The position numbers and the translations under genes were made by a program. The notes beneath the pieces were generated by a model that worked only from the letters and a program-made list of their open reading frames with translations, was not told where the DNA came from and ran no database searches. Shown here in pieces: positions 1-7,066 of a DNA stretch of 20,427 nucleotides; position 1 is the stretch's first letter, and the number at the start of each line of letters is the position of its first letter. This DNA is from RUG023 sp900315435 (GTDB taxonomy: Bacteria > Spirochaetota > Spirochaetia > Sphaerochaetales > Sphaerochaetaceae), in NCBI GenBank assembly GCA_902788205.1, contig CADAJJ010000039.1, positions 1 through 20,427 on the forward strand. Direction: 5' to 3'.

Positions 1-230
1 AAGAGGGACTTCAAGAAGGACTCCGACAAGGCCGGCAAGAGGGAATCCAAGAAGGAGTCCAACAAGGGCGCCGGGAAGGAATCCTGCAAGGTAAGGAAGA
101 AGCCGTTCTCGAGAACGTCAGGACCCTTTCCGCGCGGCTCCACCTGTCAGCAGAGCAGGCGATGGACGCGTTGGATATTCCTCCGGAGGAACGGGAGGGC
201 ATCCGTAAGAAACTCCTGCCTTCTTCATGA
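1..230 (+). CDS. C-terminal fragment of an Rpn/YhgA-like PD-(D/E)XK nuclease-type protein (partial, runs off left edge)
   Basis: The frame that begins at base 3 is open to the TGA at 228-230. It encodes about 75 residues with no start, so the gene begins outside the window. The first 32 residues are eight four-residue units of the form (E/Q)Gxx (EGLQ, EGLR, QGRQ and so on). A helical tail follows, ending with an acidic PPEEREG stretch. Such EGxxEGxx tails are characteristic of the Rpn (recombination-promoting nuclease, transposase_31/PDDEXK_2) family, where they follow the nuclease domain. That domain is not in view, so the family call rests on the tail alone. A strong terminator follows at 258-300. 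Other proteins with EGxxEG tails, such as the flagellar protein FliH, cannot be excluded. Confidence 0.6.
   Translation, partial: EGLQEGLRQGRQEGIQEGVQQGRREGILQGKEEAVLENVRTLSARLHLSAEQAMDALDIPPEEREGIRKKLLPSS
3..98 (+). repeat. 12-base coding tandem repeat, eight degenerate units
   Basis: Eight imperfect 12-base units of the GAAGGANNNCAA type encode the (E/Q)Gxx repeats in the tail of the partial gene. They are degenerate at the DNA level but keep frame and length, as expected for a selected helical repeat. Confidence 0.75.
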
Positions 231-257
231 TGGGAGAGAAGTATTGGATGTGAGATG

Positions 258-300
258 AGGGAATGTTGCCGGCAAAAGCGCGCAACATTCCCTTTCTTTC
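258..300 (+). terminator. Rho-independent terminator after the Rpn-like gene
   Basis: A perfect 12-bp stem (258-269 with 282-293) with a 12-base loop is followed by the T-rich run TTCTTTC. It lies 27 bases after the stop codon of the partial gene. A perfect 14-base direct repeat (289-302 and 305-318) extends the pyrimidine-rich tail. Confidence 0.85.
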
Positions 301-342
301 ATAATCCCTTTCTTTCATCCCGCGAATATCCGTATTGAGTCG

Positions 343-369
343 AAAAAAGGCTCTGGCGAACCAGAGCCT
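343..369 (-). terminator. Rho-independent terminator of the permease genes
   Basis: On the minus strand a perfect 9-bp GC-rich stem (361-369 with 348-356) with a four-base loop is followed by six T residues (343-348). It lies 19 bases after the stop codon of the second permease gene and closes that transcript. Confidence 0.9.
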
Positions 370-388
370 GGGAAAGCGGAATTACCTG

Positions 389-1306
389 TCAACCCTTGAC
401 GGATCCAAGCAGGGTACCTTTGGTGAAGTACTTCTGGATGAAAGGATAGGCGATGACCATCGGAATGGCGCTCATGAAGACAGAGGCCGCCTTGATGGCT
501 TCGACCGGGGCGTCGCTGAAGGCACGGGCCTCGACGAACTCGTTCATGCTGGCGCCAATCAAAATGTTGCGCAAGAGAATCGGCAGTGGTCTGAGGTAGT
601 CCTTGCTCAGGTAGAGCATCGGGTTGAAGTAGTTGTTCCAGAAGTTGACACCGTAGAACAGGCCGATGGTCAGGATGATTGCCTTGGAAAGGGGAAGGAT
701 GATCCTGATCAGGGTCTGGACTTCGTTGCAACCGTCGATGGACGCGCTCTCACGCAACTCGTTGGGGATTCCCTCGAAGAACGAGCGCATGATGAGGAGG
801 TTGTAGGTGTTGATCGCGACCGGCAGGTAGACGGAGGCCAGATGGTTGGTCAACCCAAACTTGGCGACCATGATGTAGGTCGGGACCATGCCGACGTTGA
901 AGACATACGGGATGACGATCAAAATAGTCAGCCACTTCTTTCCGGGAAGACCCCTGACCGAAAGTCCGTAGGCGAGCGGGATGTTCAGGACAAGGGCGCA
1001 GGCGACACCGCCGACCAGGATTCTCACCGAGTTCCAGAAGGCCAGCAGGAAGCCGTTGTTGCCGAGAAGCGAACGATACGCCGCAAAGGACCACTTCCAC
1101 GGGGGCAGCACCATGCCTTGCAGGTAGGAGCCGATAAAGGTGGAAGGACGGAGACTGAGCATGATCGTGCTCCAGAGAGGGATGGCGATCACGACCAGGA
1201 AGAATGCCATGATGATGTCGACGCCAATGCTGAAAGCGTGGTCAGCCCTGGACAGCTTGACGACTGCCGAGGTCTGGGGCTTCAATGAATTCTGTTTCTT
1301 TGCCAT
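389..1306 (-). CDS. Carbohydrate ABC transporter permease, YtcP/LplC type
   Basis: This 305-residue integral membrane protein is one of the two permeases of a CUT1-type sugar importer. It has about six hydrophobic segments. The binding-protein-dependent EAA loop lies near residues 182-209 (ESASIDGCNEV...LPLSK), where it would contact the ATPase. Length and architecture fit the YtcP/LplC group, which includes permeases for rhamnogalacturonan-derived oligosaccharides in Bacillus. The start is the ATG at 1306, preceded by AGGAGA at good spacing. It lies 18 bases after the upstream permease gene, so the two are surely co-transcribed. No ATPase gene is present in the window, so a shared MsmX-like ATPase elsewhere is likely. 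The substrate is inferred only from the rhamnose neighbours. Confidence 0.92.
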   Translation of the reverse strand: MAKKQNSLKPQTSAVVKLSRADHAFSIGVDIIMAFFLVVIAIPLWSTIMLSLRPSTFIGSYLQGMVLPPWKWSFAAYRSLLGNNGFLLAFWNSVRILVGGVACALVLNIPLAYGLSVRGLPGKKWLTILIVIPYVFNVGMVPTYIMVAKFGLTNHLASVYLPVAINTYNLLIMRSFFEGIPNELRESASIDGCNEVQTLIRIILPLSKAIILTIGLFYGVNFWNNYFNPMLYLSKDYLRPLPILLRNILIGASMNEFVEARAFSDAPVEAIKAASVFMSAIPMVIAYPFIQKYFTKGTLLGSVKG

Positions 1307-1324
1307 ACCAACATTCTCCTTCGA

Positions 1325-2257
1325 TTAGAACAGCGAGTTCTCGGTGACTTTCTTCGAGAAGTAGTTGGAGGTGAATACCAGCAACATTCCGATGACACCT
1401 TTGAACAGGCCGGCCGCGGTGGCAAGGCCGAAACGGCCATCAAGCAGACCCTGGCGGTATACCCAGGTGTCGATGATGTCGCCGACGTTGTAGACGGCAG
1501 GACTGTACAACATGAAGATCTGGTTGAAGCCAGCCTCCATGATGGTTCCGATCTTCAAGAGCAGGACGGTGACGATGACCGGCCTGATGGAAGGGAGGGT
1601 GATGTATTTGACTCTCTGCCAGCTGGAGGCTCCCTCGACCATGGCGGCCTCGAAGAGGGAGACGTCGATGCCCATCAGTGCGGCGATGAAGATGATCGCG
1701 CTCCATCCCATCTCCTTCCAGGCATCGCTCAGGATGACGATCCACGGAAAGGCGGTGGAGTTGGTGAGGAAATCGACCGGTTTCCCTCCTCCAAGCTTGA
1801 TCAGGTCGTTGATCACGCCGTCGCCTGGGGCGAGCAGCGCGAGCAGGATGCCGTACATGATGACCCAGGAAAGGAAGTGGGGCAGGTAGGCCAGCGTCTG
1901 GACGGTCTTGCTCAGCCAGCGGTGGCGGCACTCGTAGATGGTGATCGCCAGCACGATGGAAAGAGGCAGGCTGATCAGCAGTTTGCCGAAACTGTACATG
2001 AGCGTGTTGCGGATCAACGGCCAGAAATAATAGGAGTGGAAGAACTCGCTGAAGTTCTTCATTCCTACGAAGGGACTGCCCACGATACCGTAGCGGACCG
2101 ACTTGAAGTCTCTGAACGCGATCTGTGCATTCCACAGCGGCGTGTACTTCATGACGATGTAGAAAACCACAGGAATGGCGATCAGCGCGTAGACCGAGCT
2201 GAACCGCTTCACTTCCTTCCACATGTTTTTCTTGACTTTGAAGTTCTGTTGTTCCAT
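1325..2257 (-). CDS. Carbohydrate ABC transporter permease, LplB/UgpA type
   Basis: This 310-residue membrane permease is the partner of the YtcP-like subunit. A first hydrophobic segment lies near residues 22-38 and about five more follow. The EAA loop (EAAMVEGASSWQ...LPSIRP) lies near residues 203-227. I chose the ATG at 2257 because AAGGA sits about seven bases upstream. A TTG at 2263 would add two residues but is too close to that ribosome-binding site. The gene has its own sigma70-like promoter at 2370-2398 and is separated from the solute-binding protein gene by a 304-base gap containing a terminator. The family (LplB, COG4209) is secure, but the transported sugar is not shown by sequence. 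Confidence 0.92.
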   Translation of the reverse strand: MEQQNFKVKKNMWKEVKRFSSVYALIAIPVVFYIVMKYTPLWNAQIAFRDFKSVRYGIVGSPFVGMKNFSEFFHSYYFWPLIRNTLMYSFGKLLISLPLSIVLAITIYECRHRWLSKTVQTLAYLPHFLSWVIMYGILLALLAPGDGVINDLIKLGGGKPVDFLTNSTAFPWIVILSDAWKEMGWSAIIFIAALMGIDVSLFEAAMVEGASSWQRVKYITLPSIRPVIVTVLLLKIGTIMEAGFNQIFMLYSPAVYNVGDIIDTWVYRQGLLDGRFGLATAAGLFKGVIGMLLVFTSNYFSKKVTENSLF

Positions 2258-2275
2258 TGCCAATCCTTATCTTCA

Positions 2276-2290
2276 ACGGACAAAGTCCGT
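2276..2290 (-). other. Small perfect hairpin just before the permease ribosome-binding site
   Basis: A 6-bp perfect inverted repeat (ACGGAC / GTCCGT, three-base loop) lies in the leader of the permease mRNA, about nine bases before the AAGGA. It has no T-tract, so it is not a terminator. It could affect translation or mRNA stability. Confidence 0.4.
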
Positions 2291-2369
2291 GAGAAATGCA
2301 ATCTGAATGACAGTTCGCGACACCCCTGCCCGAGATGGCGAAACTACCCGCAGTATAGGTATAGCCGTA

Positions 2370-2434
2370 ATTCTAACTTCTGGTAGTTCTGCTGTCAAAA
2401 CCAATTATTTTGAATAAACCGAACTGGAATTGGA
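2370..2434 (-). promoter_or_regulatory. Promoter of the permease genes with conserved upstream element
   Basis: On the minus strand, TTGACA (2393-2398) and TAGAAT (2370-2375) are separated by exactly 17 bases, a near-consensus sigma70 promoter. Upstream, at 2418-2434, lies TCCAATTCCAGTTCGGT. The same motif (TCCAATTC, two variable bases, GTTCGGT) occurs at the identical distance from TTGACA in front of the solute-binding protein gene (4263-4279). The intervening bases are only partly conserved. This is likely a common regulator site. Confidence 0.8.
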
Positions 2435-2507
2435 GAAAAACAAACGGCATTTGATTTGTAGGGAAAGCACCCATCAAGAACCACATCACATCCACACGAA
2501 AGGCAGA

Positions 2508-2543
2508 AACAAGAAAACCGGGGCGGTCTCCCGTCCCGGTTTT
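2508..2543 (-). terminator. Terminator after the solute-binding protein gene
   Basis: On the minus strand a 13-bp hairpin (2514-2526 with 2531-2543, one G-T pair, four-base loop) ends in TTTT followed by CTTGTTTC. It lies 18 bases after the binding-protein stop codon and upstream of the permease promoter. The binding protein can therefore be made in excess of the permeases. Confidence 0.82.
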
Positions 2544-2561
2544 GCAAGAGGATGCAGTTGG

Positions 2562-4145
2562 TTATTTCAGGAGACCGTTCGCCTCTGCGTACTTGCGGCC
2601 TTCCTCTTCCCAAGCCTTGCCGCCCATGTCGTTGAACTGCTTGACGAAAGCATTCCAATTGTCCTTGGTCAGCTCGCGCTTGCCGGAGAAGAACTCTGCC
2701 AGGCCCTGCTCATAGAAGGTCTTCAGGTCGGTCGACGGAACCGGCATGGACTCCATGCCGACCGCGTCAGTCCACTTGCGGCCCTGCATGTTGTGCAGAG
2801 TCTCGAGAGAGGACATATGCTTGCCGGAGACCTTGGTGGTGTAGGAAGGATAGCGGCTGGAAAGCTCCATGTCGCTGGTGTAGTTGAAAGCCATGTTGCG
2901 TAGCTGGATGTAGGTCTGGCCGACCGGGCCGTTGTACCCCTTGTCGCCAGGAACGGACTGCGGGTTGCCGTTGGCGTCCAGCGTGTATTCGACACCTTCG
3001 CGACCGAAACCGCAGAGCATGTAGCCTTCGCCATAGCTCATCCACTCGAACAGGTCGGCGATCTTCTCGGCCTTACCCTGCTCGGCAGCCTTGGCGGAAA
3101 TGCACCAGACTCTCATGTTGCGGACTGCCGGACCGACCGATGCCTTGCCGCTGGGCCCGGTGACCGGGTCGATGACGATGATGTCGCCATTGGGGAAGTT
3201 GGCATCAAACGGAGCATAGTTGTTCTCGGAATGGAGCGCGCTGTTCTGCTCGCGGAAGCATCCGAACTTGCCCTGTTTCCAGGCACCGCGGAAGTCGTCC
3301 TTCTTGTAGGCCATCCAGTTCGGGTCGATGACGCCGTCGTCGATGATCTGCTTCATGAAGACCATGAAGTCGTAGAATTCAGGCTTGTTGATCTGCAGGC
3401 CGAAGTTGGCTTTGGTCATGTTCCAGGTACCCTCGACCCCGAACGCGCCCATCAGCGGCTCGAGCCTGCGGCCAGGATAGGCCTCGTAGTTGTTGGTCTC
3501 GACGAAAGCCCCGTAGCCGTAGGTATCCTTCTTGCCGTTGCCGTCCGGGTCGTCGTAGGTGAAGGCGTGCAGCACCTTCAGCAGGTCGTCAGTGGTCTTG
3601 GGAACCTCGAGGCCGAGCTTGTCCAGCCAGTCCTTGCGGATGACGAGACCCTCGTTGCGGGAGACTGCGGCCGGAGTGGCAAAGCCATAGTTGTGGCCAT
3701 TCAGGGTGGTGTATTTCTTGGCGCCTTCGTCGAACATCAGCTGGGTCCTGTTCGGCATGCGGGCGTACAGGTCGGTCACATCGGCGAGCATGCCGTTGCT
3801 GGCCAGGCGGAGCCAAACCTCACGACCGGCAGTGAACATGTCCGGAAGGTCGTCGGCGGCGGCAGCTGCCTGGATCTTCACATCCTGGTCCTGGGTGCCG
3901 GAAGGCAGGGTCTGGGCCTCGAGCTCGATGTTGAACTTGTCCTTGATGATCTGGTAGCCGGCCCAGTCATTGGGAAGCGGTCCTACCTCAGTCTGGGTAG
4001 CGGGGTACCAGAGTGTCACATGGACAGGACCGGCAGCCTGCGTGGTCTTGCTTCCGGCAGACTCGGAGCTGCCCTGAGCAAATGCGAAAGATCCGACGGC
4101 GGCCAAAGCGGCGGCCAGGACCAATGCCTTACGATTCAACTTCAT
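2562..4145 (-). CDS. Extracellular solute-binding protein of a carbohydrate ABC importer (LplA/YtcQ-like)
   Basis: This 527-residue periplasmic binding protein captures the sugar and delivers it to the two permeases encoded downstream. The start is the ATG at 4145, with AAGGAGG five bases upstream. An in-frame ATG further upstream (4190) lies inside a leader hairpin and is unlikely. Residues 1-23 form a signal peptide with a likely signal-peptidase I site after AFA. No cysteine lipobox is present, so the protein is probably free in the periplasm. A DPDGNGKKD stretch near residues 210-220 resembles the calcium-binding loop often seen in this family. The length is usual for the LplA/YtcQ group, which is larger than maltose-type binding proteins. 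Ligand specificity cannot be read from sequence. Confidence 0.93.
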   Translation of the reverse strand: MKLNRKALVLAAALAAVGSFAFAQGSSESAGSKTTQAAGPVHVTLWYPATQTEVGPLPNDWAGYQIIKDKFNIELEAQTLPSGTQDQDVKIQAAAAADDLPDMFTAGREVWLRLASNGMLADVTDLYARMPNRTQLMFDEGAKKYTTLNGHNYGFATPAAVSRNEGLVIRKDWLDKLGLEVPKTTDDLLKVLHAFTYDDPDGNGKKDTYGYGAFVETNNYEAYPGRRLEPLMGAFGVEGTWNMTKANFGLQINKPEFYDFMVFMKQIIDDGVIDPNWMAYKKDDFRGAWKQGKFGCFREQNSALHSENNYAPFDANFPNGDIIVIDPVTGPSGKASVGPAVRNMRVWCISAKAAEQGKAEKIADLFEWMSYGEGYMLCGFGREGVEYTLDANGNPQSVPGDKGYNGPVGQTYIQLRNMAFNYTSDMELSSRYPSYTTKVSGKHMSSLETLHNMQGRKWTDAVGMESMPVPSTDLKTFYEQGLAEFFSGKRELTKDNWNAFVKQFNDMGGKAWEEEGRKYAEANGLLK

Positions 4146-4180
4146 AAATTCCTCCTTGCAGAATGTGAAGAACGAAAGAC

Positions 4181-4206
4181 AAAAAACCAACCATGTGCAA
4201 TGGTTG
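4181..4206 (-). promoter_or_regulatory. Terminator-like hairpin in the leader of the solute-binding protein mRNA
   Basis: Between the promoter and the ribosome-binding site the minus strand carries a 7-bp stem (CAACCAT / ATGGTTG, five-base loop). One G and then six T residues follow. The geometry is that of a weak intrinsic terminator placed inside a 5' leader, so it may act as an attenuator. Confidence 0.5.
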
Positions 4207-4214
4207 ATACGATA

Positions 4215-4279
4215 AGTCTAATTCCCCCATTTTGAGTTGTCAAAACAACTCTTTGGGATTTTACCGAACCCGAATTGGA
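4215..4279 (-). promoter_or_regulatory. Promoter of the solute-binding protein gene with conserved upstream element
   Basis: TTGACA (4238-4243) and TAGACT (4215-4220) lie 17 bases apart on the minus strand. The upstream motif TCCAATTCGGGTTCGGT at 4263-4279 matches the permease promoter motif in 15 of 17 bases and has the same distance to the -35 box. It overlaps the 3' flank of the rhamnose operon, where I see no convincing terminator. Confidence 0.78.
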
Positions 4280-4309
4280 TAATCCCAACTCTTCGGGGAT
4301 TTGGGCCCG

Positions 4310-5695
4310 TCACTCCTGGGTGCATGAGGCGAAAGAGACTCCTTGCCGGACCGGAATATCCGGCTCCAGACAGAAAGCCAGCCTGAGGGATCCGGGAGCA
4401 AGCAACAGGGTCATGTCACCCAGTTCCGGTCCAAGCAGCTGGACATGCAGGCGCAGGACCTGCCGGACATCCAGCGCGGCGCTGCAGGCCGCCTGCCATC
4501 CGGGGTGGAAGAGGAACGGACCGACGCTATTGGTGCCAATGCCGAAACTCCCGCGGTACCTGCCGTTGACCAGTACCAGAAGTTCGTTTCCCTTTTTCGT
4601 GACGACGATGTTCCTGATTCCCGTCTCGTTCTCCGGCAGGGTATATCTGCCCAGCCTGCATGCCAGGTCCAAGGTTCCCGGCGCCACACGGAGGTTTCGT
4701 CCGCGCTCCATCGCCCGGAGGGCTTTGAACGCCCCGGGATTCTCGGGCAGGGGTTGTTCCCCCATCGAGTCGATGAAGCCCCATATGGCGTCAAAAAGCT
4801 CCTGAAGCCCCCCTTGGGTGTGCTTGAGCCAGGCGGTGGTGACGATGATCACCTGCTTTTCCGGCGCGAAGACGGCAAGCTGTCCGCCCATGCCGTAGAA
4901 GCAGAAGCCCTGGTGGGTTGTCCGCCAGATGTAGTAGCCGTAGCCTTCCTGCAGGTCCTTCAGCCCGCCAGCGGCATCCGGCCAGGTGTCGACCTGCTTG
5001 CTTGCCGCCTCGAGGAAATAGTCGTGGTAGGGGCTTTCCGGGTCGGCGAAGGTCTGCGCGACCACGAGAAGGTCCCGCGAGGTGCACAGGAGCCCGCTTC
5101 CGGCAAGCGTCACTCCCATCGGATCCTTCAGCGCATAGGCTTCGCTGGAGAAGTCTGTCCCGGAGAGCAGTTCGTCCCGCAGAAAGGCAAGCAGCTCTTT
5201 CCCCGCCAGCTTCTCGACCAAGGCTCCCAGCACATGGGTGGCGCTGGTATCGTACAGGAAGAAGGAGCCCGGCTGGTGGTCGGCGGGGGTGGTGAAAAAG
5301 CTGCCGACCCAGTCTGGGTTGTCGGACAGCTTGTAGGTGGTCTTCTTGTGGCAGCTCTCCATCCGGAGCATGTCCCTGATGGTGGTCTGCAGCAATGCCT
5401 CGCTTGGCTGTTTGGGAAGTTTCTCCGGAAAGTAGCGGCAGACCGGGTCGTCAAGGGTGAGTTTGTGCTGGTGGGCGAGGATGCCGATGGCGATCGCCAC
5501 CAGGCTCTTGGTCACCGAGTACATCCGTTGCAGGCTCGTTTCCGTGTAGGGCTTCCAGTAGCTCTCGCTGACCAGGACACCATTGCGCATGACCAAGAGG
5601 CTGTGCATGTCCAGTCCCTTGGATTCCAGCTCCTCAAGCAAGGAGACAAGGTCCTCGCTCCTGATTCCCTGGCTTTCCGGGTTTGCGGTCTTCAT
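4310..5695 (-). CDS. Serine hydrolase of the beta-lactamase/esterase family (COG1680)
   Basis: This 461-residue protein has no signal peptide, so it is probably cytoplasmic. The SxxK catalytic motif is at residues 60-63 (SVTK). A Tyr motif, YDT, is at 148-150, where YxN is usual. A GMGGQ segment near 268-272 stands where the KTG/HxG box is expected. Residues after about 330 form a C-terminal domain often attached to this family. Members act as esterases, peptidases or amidases, so beta-lactam resistance should not be inferred. The start at 5695 has AAAGGAGG seven bases upstream and overlaps the stop of the upstream MBL gene by four bases (ATGA), giving translational coupling. It is the last gene of the rhamnose operon. 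A role in deacylating rhamnose derivatives is only a guess. Confidence 0.88.
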   Translation of the reverse strand: MKTANPESQGIRSEDLVSLLEELESKGLDMHSLLVMRNGVLVSESYWKPYTETSLQRMYSVTKSLVAIAIGILAHQHKLTLDDPVCRYFPEKLPKQPSEALLQTTIRDMLRMESCHKKTTYKLSDNPDWVGSFFTTPADHQPGSFFLYDTSATHVLGALVEKLAGKELLAFLRDELLSGTDFSSEAYALKDPMGVTLAGSGLLCTSRDLLVVAQTFADPESPYHDYFLEAASKQVDTWPDAAGGLKDLQEGYGYYIWRTTHQGFCFYGMGGQLAVFAPEKQVIIVTTAWLKHTQGGLQELFDAIWGFIDSMGEQPLPENPGAFKALRAMERGRNLRVAPGTLDLACRLGRYTLPENETGIRNIVVTKKGNELLVLVNGRYRGSFGIGTNSVGPFLFHPGWQAACSAALDVRQVLRLHVQLLGPELGDMTLLLAPGSLRLAFCLEPDIPVRQGVSFASCTQE

Positions 5696-6495
5696 GCGTG
5701 TTTCCTCCTTTGCGCGAGCAGCGCCTCGGTCCGGGCGATGCGTTCACCCATCAATACATGCCAGGTCTTGGGATTGAGATAGGGATTGAAGGATTCCGTC
5801 ACCTGGTCCTTCAGTTCCAGCAGGGGAGCCTGGTTGGTGTGGCTGGGAAGGGTGATGTCCACCTGCCAGGTGTCCAGCTTTCTCAGTCCGGCGAGAAAGT
5901 CGTCGACCAAGGTGGGGCTCAGGCCCGCATAGGCGAAGTAGTCGTCGCTCATCGTGTTGAAACCCAGACCCCCATGCATGGCAAGGCGATAGCTTTTTCC
6001 TTGGTCCCTCACGTCGAACCAGAAAGACGTGCAGCCGGGAGTATGGCCCGGGGTGGCGACAGTGTGGAACGTGATGTCGCCTAGGGTGATGGGATGGGCA
6101 TCGTCGTACCGTCCGTCCGGCTCGAAGAGCCCACAGGTGTATCCCTGGCTCAGGATCAGGTCTGGCCGTTCGTGGAGGAAGAACAAGTCGGGAGCTCCCA
6201 AATAGAGCTTTGCCCCGGTAAGCTCCTTCAGGGCCCGGGCTCCGCCGATATGGTCGTTGTGGGCGTGGGACAGCAGGATGACCTTGATCTCGTGGGGATC
6301 CCGGTCCAGCTTGCGGATGTTTTCCAAAAGCAGGTAGAGCGACTCGTGCGTGGCCGTGTCGATCAGGACCAGTCCGTCACCAGTGTCGACCAGATAGCTT
6401 GCCACCCAGTCGTTTCCCGAGACATACCAGACATGAGGGGCCATCTTGATGGGCGGCACGTAGCATTCCCAAGGCCTGCGGCAGACCCGTTCCAT
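5692..6495 (-). CDS. Metallo-beta-lactamase-fold hydrolase
   Basis: This 267-residue protein has the full binuclear metal signature: H77, H79, D81 and H82 in SHAHNDHIGG, H151 in PGHTPG and H219 in PSHT. The position that normally carries the bridging Asp or Cys reads AMHGGLG, so the arrangement is closest to subclass B3-type enzymes. I prefer the ATG at 6495 because AAGGAA lies nine bases upstream. ATGs at 6513 and 6522 have poor ribosome-binding sites, and an earlier one (6576) overlaps the upstream gene. There is no signal peptide. Related enzymes hydrolyse lactones, thioesters and other small esters. Its place after rhaD and its coupling to the serine hydrolase suggest a role in handling a rhamnose derivative, but the substrate is unknown. 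Confidence 0.85.
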   Translation of the reverse strand: MERVCRRPWECYVPPIKMAPHVWYVSGNDWVASYLVDTGDGLVLIDTATHESLYLLLENIRKLDRDPHEIKVILLSHAHNDHIGGARALKELTGAKLYLGAPDLFFLHERPDLILSQGYTCGLFEPDGRYDDAHPITLGDITFHTVATPGHTPGCTSFWFDVRDQGKSYRLAMHGGLGFNTMSDDYFAYAGLSPTLVDDFLAGLRKLDTWQVDITLPSHTNQAPLLELKDQVTESFNPYLNPKTWHVLMGERIARTEALLAQRRKHA

Positions 6496-6547
6496 ATTGG
6501 GGATTTCCTTCATCTTCCACATGCGTCCAGTATACGGGGAAACCCCC

Positions 6548-7051
6548 TTATTGGAACAGGAGCCAGCAGAGGGCAAGCGCCAACGGGAACGGAGCGGGAA
6601 GATGGCTGTGTCCGGGAGTGTAGGGCAGGGAAACGCACAACCCGGTTGCCAGCACCAAGGCGAGCAAGAGCAACTGGAGCAGATAGGCCAGCGGAGTGTG
6701 GGCGGCGACCAGCGGAAAGATCATCAGGGAAACCACATACAGCAGGAACTCCACCAGCAGGAATCCCCCCTTTGGCGCTTTCCTGCTCAGAAACGTGGCA
6801 GTCAGGGTGGCGAGGGTGGCGGTCAGAAAAGCCGTGACGGAAGTGGTGGCGAAGGCGCAGATGACGAGAGCGGCCAAGGTCGCCAAGACCAGCCACCGTT
6901 CCATCCATGGCCGCAATGCCAGCGATGCGAACGGGACGGCCAGCGCGACGAGCAACATCCATAGGGGACGATGCGCAACCAGGCTGGATGCCCCGCCCAA
7001 GGCGAGCATCATGATTGAGTCGGCGTAGAACCTCATCAGCATGATGCCCAT
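6548..7051 (-). CDS. Small integral membrane protein of unknown function
   Basis: This 167-residue protein is almost entirely hydrophobic, with five or six predicted membrane spans and short charged loops (for example RPWMERW near residue 47 and SRKAPKGG near 89). I recognise no family. It lies 15 bases after rhaD. The next gene starts 52 bases downstream of its stop. The start codon is uncertain: the ATG at 7051 has GAGGA 12 bases upstream, and ATGs at 7042 and 7036 are alternatives. Its position inside the operon suggests a transport or membrane role linked to rhamnose use, but it is too small to resemble a known rhamnose permease such as RhaT. Confidence 0.75.
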   Translation of the reverse strand: MGIMLMRFYADSIMMLALGGASSLVAHRPLWMLLVALAVPFASLALRPWMERWLVLATLAALVICAFATTSVTAFLTATLATLTATFLSRKAPKGGFLLVEFLLYVVSLMIFPLVAAHTPLAYLLQLLLLALVLATGLCVSLPYTPGHSHLPAPFPLALALCWLLFQ

Positions 7052-7066
7052 TATACGCCTGCGTCC

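Noticed and set aside
335..1288. Long open frame antisense to the YtcP-like permease gene
   Set aside because: It mirrors a well-supported gene, has no ribosome-binding site, and encodes a charged sequence without family features. It is a composition effect of the GC-rich coding strand.
4281..4301. AATCCC / GGGATT hairpin as terminator of the rhamnose operon
   Set aside because: The stem is only six pairs and no T-tract follows on the minus strand.
4310..6495. Beta-lactam resistance from the two beta-lactamase-like genes
   Set aside because: Both belong to broad hydrolase superfamilies, lack export signals, and sit in a sugar operon. Nothing specific to antibiotic hydrolysis is visible.
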